Shown here piece after piece: positions 1 to 12,400 of a stretch of 64,000 nt of DNA. Source of the stretch: Juglans regia (Eukaryota > Streptophyta > Magnoliopsida > Fagales > Juglandaceae); contig NC_049912.1 in assembly GCF_001411555.2 (NCBI RefSeq), forward strand, positions 28,373,514 to 28,437,513, written 5' to 3'. Under the pieces are notes generated by a model. It did not search any database. It was given only the letters and a program-made list of their open reading frames with translations, and had not been told where the DNA came from. A program made the position numbers and the translations under genes. Every line of letters begins with the position of its first letter. Position 1 is the stretch's first letter.

Positions 1-1579
1 ATTCAAAATGATTCCAATGCAAGAAGATAGGAAAAGAAAAGAACAAAACTCAGCAGTTTATTTTGACTGTTGAGATTTTCCATTTGTTCTTGTAGTTGCA
101 TATATTTATATATATATTTCCCATGTACCAAATCATGAACCACGTTCTGCATTCAGAAGAGTTTTTTTCGGATCTTTTGCATAAGCACACCCTCTTCTCT
201 GAACGAGGGATCTTGGACCAGCTATCTAAGAAACGAAAAAAGGATCAAAACATGATACAAATTACAAGAGCTCAGCTGAAGCCCCTGAAGTAGGTTTTTT
301 TTTTTTTTTTTGTGTTATTATAAATAAAAGATAAAAGTTAAGCTGAACTTAGGTTCCGATGCATTATTGTCTTCTCCAGATTAGGCATGAAAGACATGCA
401 TTTCTAAAACTTGAAAAGGGAAAATCCGATTAGAGCCAGTGGAATTGTGACAGTAAGACACATTGACATTGCGATTGGGAGCATGACAGCATGGGCTCTG
501 TGGAAAACACCACTAATTATGGACCAGATTCTAAGGAGTGGCTCAACATCTTTTGGTCCAGAACATAGAAAGAGGCTGGATAGTTTTGACTCTATGCACA
601 ATTACTGCTGAAAGTACCACAGGCCAACTGTATTTTAATTTTGAGAGTTGGTTGCATGTGCAAATATTTGTGCCCAAACTAATTGAAAAGAAGATTAAGT
701 GGACATTGAAAGAATCAACAACCTAAGATTGTGAAGTACACATCTTTTGTCGGATGTCTGGACATAAAGGAATATGTACTTGTTATTTTGTTCCTTAGTA
801 ATCTAAGAAAGGATAATGTATTTAAGTGCATGCATGATGCTAATGCTATATACATGTCACATTAAGAGATATATTTTTGCCTTGAAATTATATATTTTAC
901 TAAACCACTTGACGATTATTGAAACTAATTATCACTTAGAACATGCATTGATTGTATAATGTAATTAAAAGTGGGGTTCTCTTCTCTTAAGGCAACTTGA
1001 ATAAGTTCCTATTCGGAGAAACTTCGTTAATTTGTCGTTTGAAGGAATATCGCATGATATATGTATATAAGAATCATTTCATGTTATCTCTTTTTGTTCA
1101 CTTCAAATTTGGAATATGGACGTCAAGGAGAATAATATAGTCAATATAATCTTTGATAATAATCATCAGAACCGAATATTTACATGATCTTATCTAAGCA
1201 ACGACATAAGCAAAAATTGCAGGGACAGATTAAAAGTCAGTGAAACGAGTGGCAGTACAAGTTAGAAGCAGTACTCGTCACCTATATATATATATATATA
1301 TATATAAATTCTTATTAAGCAGTAGGAAATGAGAAAAGATAATACTAGCTAGGCAGGTTCTATGTCGAGCTTTGTACCATTAAGAAAGAAGGGGAAAATG
1401 TGGAAGAAATCCTAAAAGGGAGAGGATGATCGAATCATATTTTTCCATGATCTAAAAGATCAGCTTTCTCGTCAAAAAAGTGTTTTAGATCAAACAGAAT
1501 ATGCTTGACCATAATATATTTTGTTCTAATAGTAAGAATAATTCATCATTTGCTTTCACAACACATCTCATCTCATCTC

Positions 1580-1617
<38 letters not shown>

Positions 1618-3233
1618 CCAAGGGGGATAATACATGTATAATCCCACCAGCTGGTTGAATGAGCATTACAAATGCACATCATATATAGGATGCATGCCAA
1701 TTGCCAATACAGATAAACTTGACCCAAATGAAGACAAAGTACAGCAATTGTCATCCTCAATATCTCTCACTTTTTTTCTGAGTATATACAAATGCACATC
1801 ATTCACAACATTAATGGTTCCTTTCGGTCAAAAATCAAGTATCTATAGCATATTTAGCAGCAGCATGTACTTATATATCTCAAGGAATTAACAGAACCCG
1901 GCCAATTAGTCAGTAAACATCATATAAAATTTCCCAATTTTCCTTTCCTAAATTAGGTTGTACTCAAGCACTCTTGCATCATCATTATCCGAAATCAGAA
2001 GGCAGATTAAAGTCATTCCAATTAGGAAAACAAGCACGCACACAACCTAAGAAATATAATAAAGGGAAGATGCCAGGGACCTAACCATGCATCGCCCGCA
2101 CACACCACCCAGCAGTACTTTTATTAGCTAGATGAGCATGCACATCAGTCCTTTTCTTAGCATAAACAAACAGACAAAATTAGAGAACAGAACATTTGTA
2201 TGCCGCCGACGTGATAGTAATCATCATCTTCACAAGATCATCGACACATGATGTTCACCAAAACACGTGGTGCCCCACGTCATCTACACCAATAATTATT
2301 GGTGATAATCAAGAGAAAGTGATATAATATATATATATATATATATAGATGGTAATGTAATGCACTTGTCTGAGACTTTAGGATTTCGGCTACATAATTT
2401 GGGTATTTCTTAAGCACATGGCATGGCATCATCATGCATGATTGTTTGTGTCGGTCAAAATAGTATCCTACCTTATGGATAGTACTGGGATCCCACTGGC
2501 CGGGGGAAAATAAAAAAATTCCAGTTCCATTAAATAGCATTTTAGTTCACTTATTTTGATTTCTTTTTAAATAAATACCGGAAAAGCTCAGGAATTAAGC
2601 CAAATTTTTGTATGACTGCCCTCTTTTTTTTACATGTCAAAAGCAATTAAACTTGTGACAACTCACGTAATGGCCTGGTGATTAAAGATAATTTTTGGTT
2701 CTAAAAGGAAACAAAGGAAAAGACAGTTGTGTTCATCACTGCCAACTACAACACAGATATAGAACAGGAGCACTTGTCCTTGGTATTTGTCACTATAAGA
2801 ATGCAGAGTTAGTGCTGTTGATTTTTGTCCTTTGTTATATTTTTTGATACATGTGGATCGATCGGACCATATACTACTAACAAAATCAAGCAATAATCGA
2901 AAGAATATCTGCTTCGGGCCAGTGATAGAGTATATTCATCTTTCATCGACTATTCAATGCATGCATGGAGATCGAGAATTTGACATACTATGATATGATC
3001 ACCAGTGTGAATGCTTGCCATGTTTCTTTTTATTGGAGTCCACAGAAACTGGTGGAATGGCCACGTCGGCATACCATCTGTTATATATATATATATGAGG
3101 AGATAGATCAGGTTACAGCTAGCTAGGTAGCAACCTCTGAGAGCACAAACAGATTAATATTCCACTAGTCTATCTATATCTAGTATCTACTACAATTAAT
3201 TCCTCGATCCATCCTTCGTATTTTTTGTGATAT
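1..3233. other. Intergenic AT-rich spacer
   Basis: No gene model can be supported here. The open frames on both strands are short, lack family motifs and do not join through plausible splice sites. The stretch holds several TA microsatellites (about 1283-1306, 1582-1614, 2322-2348 and 3081-3094). The last few hundred bases presumably carry the promoter and leader of the acetyltransferase gene that follows, but no convincing promoter motif was identified. Confidence 0.6.
1582..1614. repeat. (TA)n microsatellite
   Basis: An uninterrupted TA dinucleotide run of about 33 bases, the longest of several in the first 3 kb. Such tracts vary in length between individuals and are a possible marker site. 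Confidence 0.9.
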
Positions 3234-5626
3234 ATGTCGGTGAAGATAGCGAAGGAGTACTTTCCAAGGCTCACAGACGAAGGAGTGGTGGTGAGAGAGT
3301 ATGATGAAGAGAGAGATAAGGTGGCAGTGGAGGAGTTGGAAAGGCAGTGTGAAGTGGAGCAGCAGGGCAAGCCTTCGCTTGTCACTGACCTAATGGGCGA
3401 CCCTTTATGCCGCGCCCGAAGTTTGCCACTGCACATCATGCTGGTATTTCTGATTGCATTCATTGCAACCCAACATTCTATTTACATTAATAAGCTTGAA
3501 AATTTACTCTGATGTTAAGCGTTATGGAAGAAAGTTATCACTTTCCTTTTTTGGTTTCCAACACACGAGAAAGGAAAGTTAAGATCGATAGTTGAATAGA
3601 GTATCTTAATTTTGTAGTTGAATTGGGCTATGCTCCTTCAGACATATATAATTCCTGGTTCTCTGTTTTCTGATTAGAACAGGTTGCAGAGTATGGAGAG
3701 GGAGAGAATATTGTGGGCGTGATAAGAGGGTGTGTAAAATCTGTGACAAGAGGGAACTCAGTTCACGTAAAGCTAGCTTATATTCTGGGGCTACGGGTCT
3801 CCCCTAACCACAGGTTCTCTCTGATCTATGTGCTTTCTTGATTCTAATACCATTGCTTACCACCCTCAATAAAAAGAAGAAGAAAAAGAAAGATCGAAAC
3901 AGATTAGATTCGACAATAAAGAGAAGGTAATATTAATTCCTCGATCTTAGCATGGAAACGAAAGAAAGCAGAGTAAACGCAACTTCGTAATTGGTTTACT
4001 TGTTGTTTGAAGTTGTTCTAAAATTGGTTCACCTACACAGTCTAGTGGAAGTTCCACGAAGACAGTGAGAGAGAGAGACACAGACAGAGATGGTCCACCA
4101 GTGTCTTTTTTGTCTCTCTGTTTTTTGTTTTCTTTTTTTTTGCCAATTCTTATCATATTCTTTGATGTTAATATCATTGTTATCCTTTTCATAATCTTTA
4201 ATTTGACAAAAACATTAAAAGGATAAGCCTTTATCCAGCGTAGGGTACAACTACAAACGATTTTCAAAACCCACGACTTTTATGTCGTATATGATTGGCC
4301 TTTCTCAACTCAAATTTTCTCCGACGCTCAAATATAGTGTTAGATATGTCGTTAGGCAAAAGCCTCCTTTCGATGTGACTGAGATCACGAATTAATGTAG
4401 TCTGCAATGTTATTTTACATATATTATCTCCTAAAATGTTCCTTGCCTAATTTATTCCGAATAAAGCCGCTTTCCAATGTAGCTTTAGGTTCTTAATTGG
4501 TTGTCGAAGAATAATGACAGCCCATTTCTAATCAAATTCCACGTTAGAAGGAACCTATTGATGATGACCAATAACAACATTTTTTATCAGATCAATCTCG
4601 TTTGTTTTCACATATGGGAAAAAAATTTGATAAAATTATAATGATAAAATGAAATGAATTGAGAAGAATTGTAAAAACAAACGAGATCTTAATTTCTTCA
4701 AAACTCAACCAGTACGATATAACATTCTTATGATTCCTTTCAAACTCTTTTGCAGGAGGCTTGGAATTGGCACAAAACTGGTTCGAGAATTAGAAGAATG
4801 GTGCAAACAAAATGGTGCAGAGTACGCATACATGGCCACCGACTGCACCAACGAGGCCTCTATCAATCTTTTCACCAAGAAATGCGCATACCTGAAATTC
4901 CGCACGCCCACCGTGTTGGTGCAGCCCGTCCACGCTCACCACAAGCCAATCGGCTCAGGCATTGGAATTATTAAACTCATCCCACAACTTGCTGAGTCAA
5001 TATATCGTAGGATCTTTGCGAATTCAGAGTTCTTCCCTAGAGATATAGACAGCATTTTACGCAACAAGCTGAACCTGGGCACTTTCGTGGCCCTCCCCAA
5101 GAAATTCCTCTCCAAGTGGGATCCAAAAACAGGCATTCTTCCACCGAGTTTCGCAATCCTAAGTGTGTGGAACACTAAGGAAGTGTTCAAGCTGCAAGTG
5201 AAGGGCGTGTCGGCCTTAACGTACGTGTGCTGCATGGGGACTAGGTTGTTGGATGCATGTCTGCCATGGCTGAGGTTACCATCGTTTCCTGATGTTTTCA
5301 GACAATTTGGAGTGTACTTCTTGTACGGGCTACACATGGGAGGGAAATACGCATCACGTCTCATGAAGTCCCTGTGTGCATTTGCACATAACATGGCTAG
5401 GGATGATGCTGGATGTGGGGCCGTGGTGGCCGAGGTGGGCCAGGGGGACCCCGCTCGAGAGGCAATCCCTCATTGGAAGAGATTTTCATGGGCCGAAGAT
5501 TTATGGTGCATCAAGAAGCTTGTAGATGCCAATCAGGATGATAGTAACGAAAAATGCGAGCCATCTGATTGGATCAAATCTCAATCGTCTTCATCGGTGA
5601 TTTTTGTCGATCCACGTGATTTTTGA
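3234..5626 (+). CDS. HLS1: HOOKLESS1-like N-acetyltransferase (GNAT family)
   Basis: Three exons: 3234-3443, 3683-3813 and 4756-5626, giving 403 residues, the same length I recall for Arabidopsis HLS1. The N-terminal part is a GNAT acetyltransferase domain; the acetyl-CoA loop Arg-Arg-Leu-Gly-Ile-Gly spans the second junction (residues 114-119). The conserved plant-specific C-terminal half follows, ending in a Phe-Val-Asp-Pro-Arg-Asp-Phe tail. Introns begin GT and end AG in phases 0 and 2, and the joined frame is open. HLS1 proteins are nuclear regulators of apical-hook bending that link ethylene and auxin responses. The enzyme substrate is not firmly established, so whether this copy acts in the hook or is one of the HLS1-like paralogues is inference. 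Confidence 0.93.
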
Positions 5627-6717
5627 AACCTACTTTACCTCGAATTTCGAAGAAGAAAGGAGAAAGAAGACGTGTTCGTATGTGTCTATGTTAAAATAAA
5701 AATATGATAAATCAGAGCAGCATATAAACAAAAAATATATATACTTTAAAATCTTAGATACAAAATGATTATATACAAATAAATTTATAAATTGATATAA
5801 TTATAAAATTATTTTTATTATAAAATAAATTTAACAAATCTTATAAAATTATATTAATTTATAAATTTATTTTATATAATCTTTTTGTATATCTAACCGT
5901 TGTCAATTAATATTTTTCCCTCGACGGACCCTCGACCAAACAAGCGGTTGTTACGTCAAGTTGTTGAATTTGGATGATGGTGGAGGAACGCTTATTTAAG
6001 AGCTGGAATCTACAATCTATGACTTGTCAGAAAGGGAATGGCGTGAACAAACAACAATGATTGTATAGGAGAAATAATATTTATAGTTATTGAATATATA
6101 AATACTGTATAATTATTTTTAAAAAAATAAATAAATATAAAATTTATATAAAAATAAATTAATTTTTTAATAATATATCATATTATTTTTTAAAATATAT
6201 ATAACATTATTCAATTTCTATTCGCATGTGAACCTCTATGAGTCAAAAGACTCAAAACAAAAGACATACTACAAAGTCAAGTCTAAACCGGTGCACTTGT
6301 CCAACCCCACTCATCATGCGCCTAAAGACAAAACCCCTTGGCCTGTTGTCCATGAGAAAACTCCGTCCAGTTTTCCTTTCCTCAAGTTTTTTACTCCTTT
6401 GTTTGGACTTTGTCTGCAGAGTGCAGGGGATCTTTAGCTTTTAGTCAAAAATTCAGAAGCACCTCGGGACCCTCCCCTCCCCCCAACAACACTTTCTAAT
6501 CCCCGTTTCCCAAGCGCTAAACTCATTATCTAAATCCAAACTATGATTATATCAAAGCAAACCTAACATTCTCTAATATGAATCCCGGCTGTAAAGCAAT
6601 TAACCCACATTGGATACTGAGATACGCACGAAGATCCATGCCCATTTGCTTTCCTCCTCCAATTCCTGTGATCTTATCAACAGGCACTAAAGTCACGGAA
6701 ATACAAACCAACTCACA
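5627..6717. other. Intergenic spacer, AT-rich with foldback tract
   Basis: No gene is seen. Bases about 5760-5890 are nearly pure A/T and partly self-complementary, as in a decayed small foldback transposon. From about 6100 onward the stretch should contain the promoter and leader of the receptor-like kinase at 6718. Confidence 0.5.
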
Positions 6718-8880
6718 ATGCCTTCAAGACCCCTAGCTCCGACTCCTAGCCCTCCGGGGTCAAGTTTCTTCACCCAAACAGGGGTTTTGTTCTTGATTCT
6801 CACCATCTCTGGCCCCGTAGTTATATTGCTATCACTCATCTACTTTCTTTTTCATGCCTGGCACTTCCTAATTGTGCGCCGAACTAAAACCATTCCCTTC
6901 GACTCCCGCGCTCCTCTCAAGCTGCAAAGATTCTCGTACAGAGACCTAAAGCAAGCCACCAATGGCTTTGACACTGCCAATATCATTGGTAAAGGCGGGT
7001 CGGGTACTGTGTTTAGAGGAACACTAAGAGATGGAAAGCTCATTGCTATTAAGCGTTTGGACGTTCTTTCTTCGCAAACGGAGAGAGAGTTTCAGAATGA
7101 GTTGCAGATTCTTGGTGGCCTACGGTCATCATTCTTGGTCACGCTTTTGGGGTACTGCGCTGAAAAGAACAAGAGGGTGTTGGTGTATGAGTATATACCC
7201 AACAACAGCCTGCAAGAAGCGCTTTTTGGAGATGGGTATTTGAGTTTGAGTTGGGAAAGGAGGTTTGACATAATCATGGACGTTGCTAAAGCTATAGAAT
7301 TCTTGCATCTCGGATGTGATCCACCGGTGATTCATGGGGATATTAAGCCCAGCAATATTTTGCTCGATTCGGAGTACCGAGCAAGGATTTCCGATTTTGG
7401 GTTGTCAAGGGTTAAGTTGGAGGGTGAGTCGGGGGTGGATTTGTTTAGCCAGGACTTGGGGAAGAGTCAGGAGCTGTGGAAGAGTCAAGAGCTTTCGGGG
7501 AATTTGGCTGCAGAGACTCCAGCAATCGGTACTCCGGTGGAGAGTGCTCCTGAGGTAGATTTTGCTCTTGCTTTACAAGCCTCTACATCATCGAGAAATG
7601 GTAGGATATCTTATAATGTTAGAGCTTTGAACATTAATTCCTCCACTTATAATGCTAACATGGCAAGTGAGAAAGATGTTAAGACTAGCGGCGTAAAGGG
7701 GAAGGAGCTTTCGGTCATAGACAATGGTGGGGATGATCGGAGCAACAGATTTATGCCTTATGATGATGAGTTTTCTAGCATTGATCACAGTAAGGAGCTG
7801 AGTTTTAATGCTTCTTCGGCTGTTGTTGAGGATGTGGATACAAAACAGTGGGGAAAAAATTGGTGGTGGAATCAGGATAGGAGTGGTGAATCGTGCAGTA
7901 AGGATTATGTTATGGAATGGATAGGGAGTCAGATTTGCCCATCGACAAATCCTGATTGGGTTGAAGAAAAGAAGAGTCCTTTTGAGCAAAATAACTTGGA
8001 TAATTCAACTCAATTAGATAAATTTGAAGATCTAAATGAACCCCAATCACAAGAAGTCGGATGTGAAAATCTCGATAAAGGGTTTGAGAAGAAAGGGTCA
8101 AGGGGCAAGACAAATCGTAGGAAGGAACAAAGAAAGATGCAAGAGTGGTGGAGAGAAGAGCATCTTGCTGAGATTATCAAGAAGGGTAGTAAGCTTAAAA
8201 AGTTTGAAACCAAGTGGAGGAAAACTGGCTTCAAAATGCCACATTTTGGTCTTGGAAGAGGGTTTTGCTTTCGAAGAGGAAAGAACTTTGGGGAACAGAG
8301 TCAGAATCAGTGTGATATAGTAAGTGGGGAGTTCAGTTTTAGAAGGGGATGCAAGAAAAAGAGAACCCAGTCTATTGGTAGTGACAATATATGGAGTGGA
8401 GATCTTTTCAGTCGTGAGCTCAGCAGTACCACAAGTATGAGAGGAACTTTATGCTATGTGGCACCGGAATATGGTGGATGTGAGTACTTAATAGAGAAGG
8501 GTGATATCTACAGTTTAGGGGTTCTGATTCTTGTAATTGTATCTGGTCGAAGGCCATTGCATGTTCTTGCCTCCCCTATGAAGATTGAGAAAGCAAACTT
8601 AATAAGCTGGTGTCGGCAATTAGCTCAAGCTGGAAACGTCTTAGAACTTGTGGATGAGAGGCTAAAAGATGATTATAACAAGGACCAGGCAACCCTGTGT
8701 ATTAACCTGGCACTCGCTTGCTTACAGAAATACCCGGAGCTGCGGCCGGATATCGGGGAAATTGTCAACATATTGAAAGGGGAGATGGATCTCCCACCGC
8801 TTCCACCTGAGTTCTCACCCTCTCCGGCTTCCAAGTTATACAACAGGTCAAGGAGAAAAAAGAAAGGCAATGCAGAGTAG
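6718..8880 (+). CDS. Receptor-like Ser/Thr kinase with split kinase domain (At1g80870/At2g45590 type)
   Basis: Single-exon gene of 720 residues. A Pro/Ser-rich N-terminus is followed by one membrane segment (about 22-53) and then a kinase domain. The glycine loop GKGGSG is at 91-96, the ATP lysine at 112, the catalytic loop HGDIKPSN at 206-213 and DFG at 226-228. Roughly 340 residues rich in Ser, Asn, Lys and Trp then separate DFG from the Ala-Pro-Glu motif near 582, after which the C-lobe is normal. There is no long ectodomain. His-Gly-Asp replaces His-Arg-Asp, so it is of the non-RD kind. The same layout is known in the Arabidopsis receptor-like kinases named, so the insert is a family feature. 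The ligand and pathway are unknown; plasma-membrane location is inferred. Confidence 0.92.
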   Translation: MPSRPLAPTPSPPGSSFFTQTGVLFLILTISGPVVILLSLIYFLFHAWHFLIVRRTKTIPFDSRAPLKLQRFSYRDLKQATNGFDTANIIGKGGSGTVFRGTLRDGKLIAIKRLDVLSSQTEREFQNELQILGGLRSSFLVTLLGYCAEKNKRVLVYEYIPNNSLQEALFGDGYLSLSWERRFDIIMDVAKAIEFLHLGCDPPVIHGDIKPSNILLDSEYRARISDFGLSRVKLEGESGVDLFSQDLGKSQELWKSQELSGNLAAETPAIGTPVESAPEVDFALALQASTSSRNGRISYNVRALNINSSTYNANMASEKDVKTSGVKGKELSVIDNGGDDRSNRFMPYDDEFSSIDHSKELSFNASSAVVEDVDTKQWGKNWWWNQDRSGESCSKDYVMEWIGSQICPSTNPDWVEEKKSPFEQNNLDNSTQLDKFEDLNEPQSQEVGCENLDKGFEKKGSRGKTNRRKEQRKMQEWWREEHLAEIIKKGSKLKKFETKWRKTGFKMPHFGLGRGFCFRRGKNFGEQSQNQCDIVSGEFSFRRGCKKKRTQSIGSDNIWSGDLFSRELSSTTSMRGTLCYVAPEYGGCEYLIEKGDIYSLGVLILVIVSGRRPLHVLASPMKIEKANLISWCRQLAQAGNVLELVDERLKDDYNKDQATLCINLALACLQKYPELRPDIGEIVNILKGEMDLPPLPPEFSPSPASKLYNRSRRKKKGNAE

Positions 8881-9475
8881 CCTTTGGATCACAATGTTCA
8901 TTTTACCAATTATTACCGTGTCATATTGGGGTACTCTGTGAAACATACAGGAAACAGTTTCAGGGTATGGAAGGTGTGCGTGCTCTGAGAATTATGTTTT
9001 TCTATGTACATTAGATTAGTGAATGTATTTTTTTTGCCACTTAATGAATGCAAATATTGAGGGCGCAAGTTTATGTTTAGACTGCATGTTTTGCAACTTC
9101 TTGGAGTGCTGCTTAAAACTGGGTACTGCTTAAACGACACGACACAACACTGCAATAAATCCAAGCGTACCATCATCAACATACGATACGCCTCTCATTT
9201 ACTTCATATACGGTTTACTTTTCCGACTAATAAATATTCGTAGGTAGTATCACCACCCTTGCTAATATACATTCGATACGAAGCCTAGTTTTAGCCACAG
9301 ATTTTCACGATCACTAGGTATTTTACCAAAATTTCTTACAATTAAACCTAAACTTAATCAAAAGAATCGCTCTAAAATAGAGGCAGTCGTTATCCACCAT
9401 AAATTCATCTAGAAGGTAAAACAATGATAATGATTGTTTCCTCTGTACTTTCCTGATTGCAGTTTCTTTGCAGAG
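8881..9475. other. Convergent 3' flanks of kinase and MRS2 genes
   Basis: The two neighbouring genes converge here, so this stretch should contain both 3' untranslated regions. No further open frame or repeat was recognised. Confidence 0.5.
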
Positions 9476-12400
9476 TTATAGCGGCATCAGTCTTCTGTGC
9501 TTGAAGAACCAAACAAATGAGCTGAATATGACAACCCCAGTAACGCCTGTGATTATAAGAACCCACTTAAATGCACCAGTGTCATCGAATAAGGGTATTG
9601 AAAAATTCATGCCAAAGATCCCTGCCACCACCCCAAAGATCGCAACAACAAATGTAGCAGTTGTGAGTAGCAGCTCGAATTGGATCAGCTGGTTCCGAAC
9701 ATTATCCTGCAGGCGTCAATTACCTTTCAGTTTCCAATTTTAAATGCTAGTTTTAGTCCAAACAAAATTCAAAGGCCAATAGTGTCTACAACCAGAAATA
9801 TTTCTTGTTCCAATCTGGCCTGCCCCGATATTCAGTTTTGTATCCTAATAAAACATATAATGAAAAGCATGCTTTCCTATATGCACCATTACTGAATAGT
9901 GTGCAAGTCAATTGAAAAAAAAAAACTTGTGTCGTTCTGTCTATTAAGATCAACTCCTTCAATTTAGAACACACCACTATATCAGGAAAGGGAAACAAAA
10001 TGGATTAAAGAGAAAAACATACCAGCTGAATGTTGATGAAATCTTCCGTGTCGTCAATATACTCCTTCAACTGAAACAGCGTTAAGAAAATGATTTGAAG
10101 TCACTTCATCTTACTCAAAGGAAAATGAGAAGTGAAAAGATTGAGCATAATGTATGTTGTATGTACCGATGTCAACTTGTTGAGGGTGCTATCAATGACA
10201 ACAAAATATGCTTCCAACAACATTTCAAGCTCTTCTATGCTTTCTGTGGCACTTTCAGAACTCCTCATGCTCTCATGCCGACTCCTTGCAATGCTCAAGC
10301 TTTTCTCAAGCCTCCGGGCTTCAGGGGGTGAAGAAACAGGAGAAACAGGAGCAGAAACAGATGCACCATCAGTTGATCTGTATCCCAACAAAGACTGATC
10401 ACCATAAAGTGATGTTTCCATCCTCCTTTTCTTCTCAGTGAGATACATTTCAGCCATATCTCCATCATCATCCATGAGCTGCTCTATTTCATCCCTAACC
10501 TAATAGATGCAACTCAAAAACGAGAGCAAAGATATAGAGATGTCAACAGGCAGTACAGTCAAGATATGCTTACCAACCAGATTAAGATTTGAAAAATTCA
10601 AGTTCATATACGGTACTTTTTTTTATCAGATAACAAACCTATTATCGATAAGTTATTTTAAAGATACTAAAAAAAGACAAGTTATTTAGAGATAAATGGT
10701 CTTCTTAATAATAGAAACTAAAATTTCATATATATTACAGAATTCATACTTGATTTATATGAGCTTTTTGTTCTTTTTTTCGGATTTGAAGTCGATTTCA
10801 TCATTTTATAAACAGGTTCTTAGGATATAATCCATTGACAGTCCTTTATGTCAGTACCTTCTGCACTCTCCGTGTCAATGCAACAAGCCTGCTTTTCAAT
10901 CGACGAGCACGTTCCAAATTGAGCGTACTGATCTTTGATGTAAGTTCATCTAGTAACGGATATGCTTCAATTTCTAATTCTGCTGCCTTTGGAAAATAGA
11001 AAATATTAAATGAGTTAAGAGTCTTTCACATAATGGTTAATGCACATGTTCCAAACCAGTAAGTAAATGATGAACAAACTAATGGTGACCTTCAAATTAG
11101 AAAAGAGTACAAGCAATCCCCAACACACAGACAGAAGATAAAGCATATTATCACATTAAAGCCCATCAGAGCTTTAAGCTCCTTTATAAATTGGAAGATA
11201 AATTTTGGAAACATTGTGTCCATCAAGACTTACCAAACTAAACAGGAGCTGAACAATTCTGCCCAAGGTACATACCATTCGAACACAAGTCTCCCCATCA
11301 AAATCTTAATGGAGACCCTTCCAAAATTCACAAACAAGGCACCATAAAGAATCCAGCATGTAATAATCTTAAAACTGCAGTTATATGTTAAGGATCACAA
11401 AGAGAATTTTTTTATAGGTAATCAAGATATCTTATTTATAAGGAAATAGGCATAGCCCATGTCCACAGGATGCATAAAAGAGAAGGATCACAAAGAGAAA
11501 TCACTAGCCGTATGGACTCTTCAGTCCCTTCTAACCCAAAAAAATATTCATGGTTGGATTTGAACCCATATTTCTTTTTCTTTTTCTTTTTCTCCCCAAA
11601 TGACCAAGACACCTGTGGGTATCGGGTTACCTCTGGTGCAACTACTTTCTCTTCTAGTAGTCATTAATTAGTATCAGAAATATTTTTTATGACGGGTTAA
11701 GTAATTAGTATAAAAAATATTTCCAAAAATAAGTAGGAGAAAACTATGGTTCAAAGTCCATCTGAAGGACCTAACTCTAATTTTGCTTCAGGAATGTCAA
11801 CTCTCAACTTCTTAAGGCTTCTAAAACAAATCCTATAAGAACTCCATATCCCATGCTTATATCTCCAATGAATACGTGTAGAAACTAGAAACTATATATG
11901 ACTTCGTGAATATTTTACAAAACTAAGTCTTTTACTAACAGTAGATTGGCCAAAAACGTAAACCCCTCTAAAATAATTCTATTAAATGGGTGATTCTCCT
12001 GGCCTGTTGGAGAGGGATTTATCAAATAGCGGTCATTTGGAAGATGGTACCTCTTTGTCTTATGTGGTGTATTTGGAATGAGAGGAATGGGCGTTGTTTT
12101 GACAATAAAAAATGCTTGGTGGGAGGGATTAAAGACTTCTTTTATCATACTTTGTTGCTTTAGGCTTCGATTATTGTAATGGATGGGGCTAGTCTAAATG
12201 AATTTTGTGCTGTTTTTCAGCTTTAGTTTGTAATTAGGTGTTTTTCTCTTGTATACTTCATGTGTACTTGGGTTATGCCTAATTACATGGTTTAATAAAA
12301 TTCTTACTTATAAAAAAAATAATTCTAATAAATGCAACGATGAAAGAGGAAAGAGCAATGACAAGAATGTTGTGAAATCCAGAGCTGCTTCTGTACGCAC

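Noticed and set aside
404..601. Overlapping short frames on both strands near 0.4-0.6 kb
   Set aside because: They are short, unsupported by splice sites and without family motifs. Nothing upstream or downstream completes a gene.
4936..5394. 152-residue minus-strand frame
   Set aside because: It is the antisense shadow of exon 3 of the HLS1-like gene, which has clear homology on the plus strand.
9680..10475. Several short frames on both strands at 9.7-10.5 kb
   Set aside because: They are parts or shadows of MRS2 exons and introns; the spliced minus-strand gene explains them.
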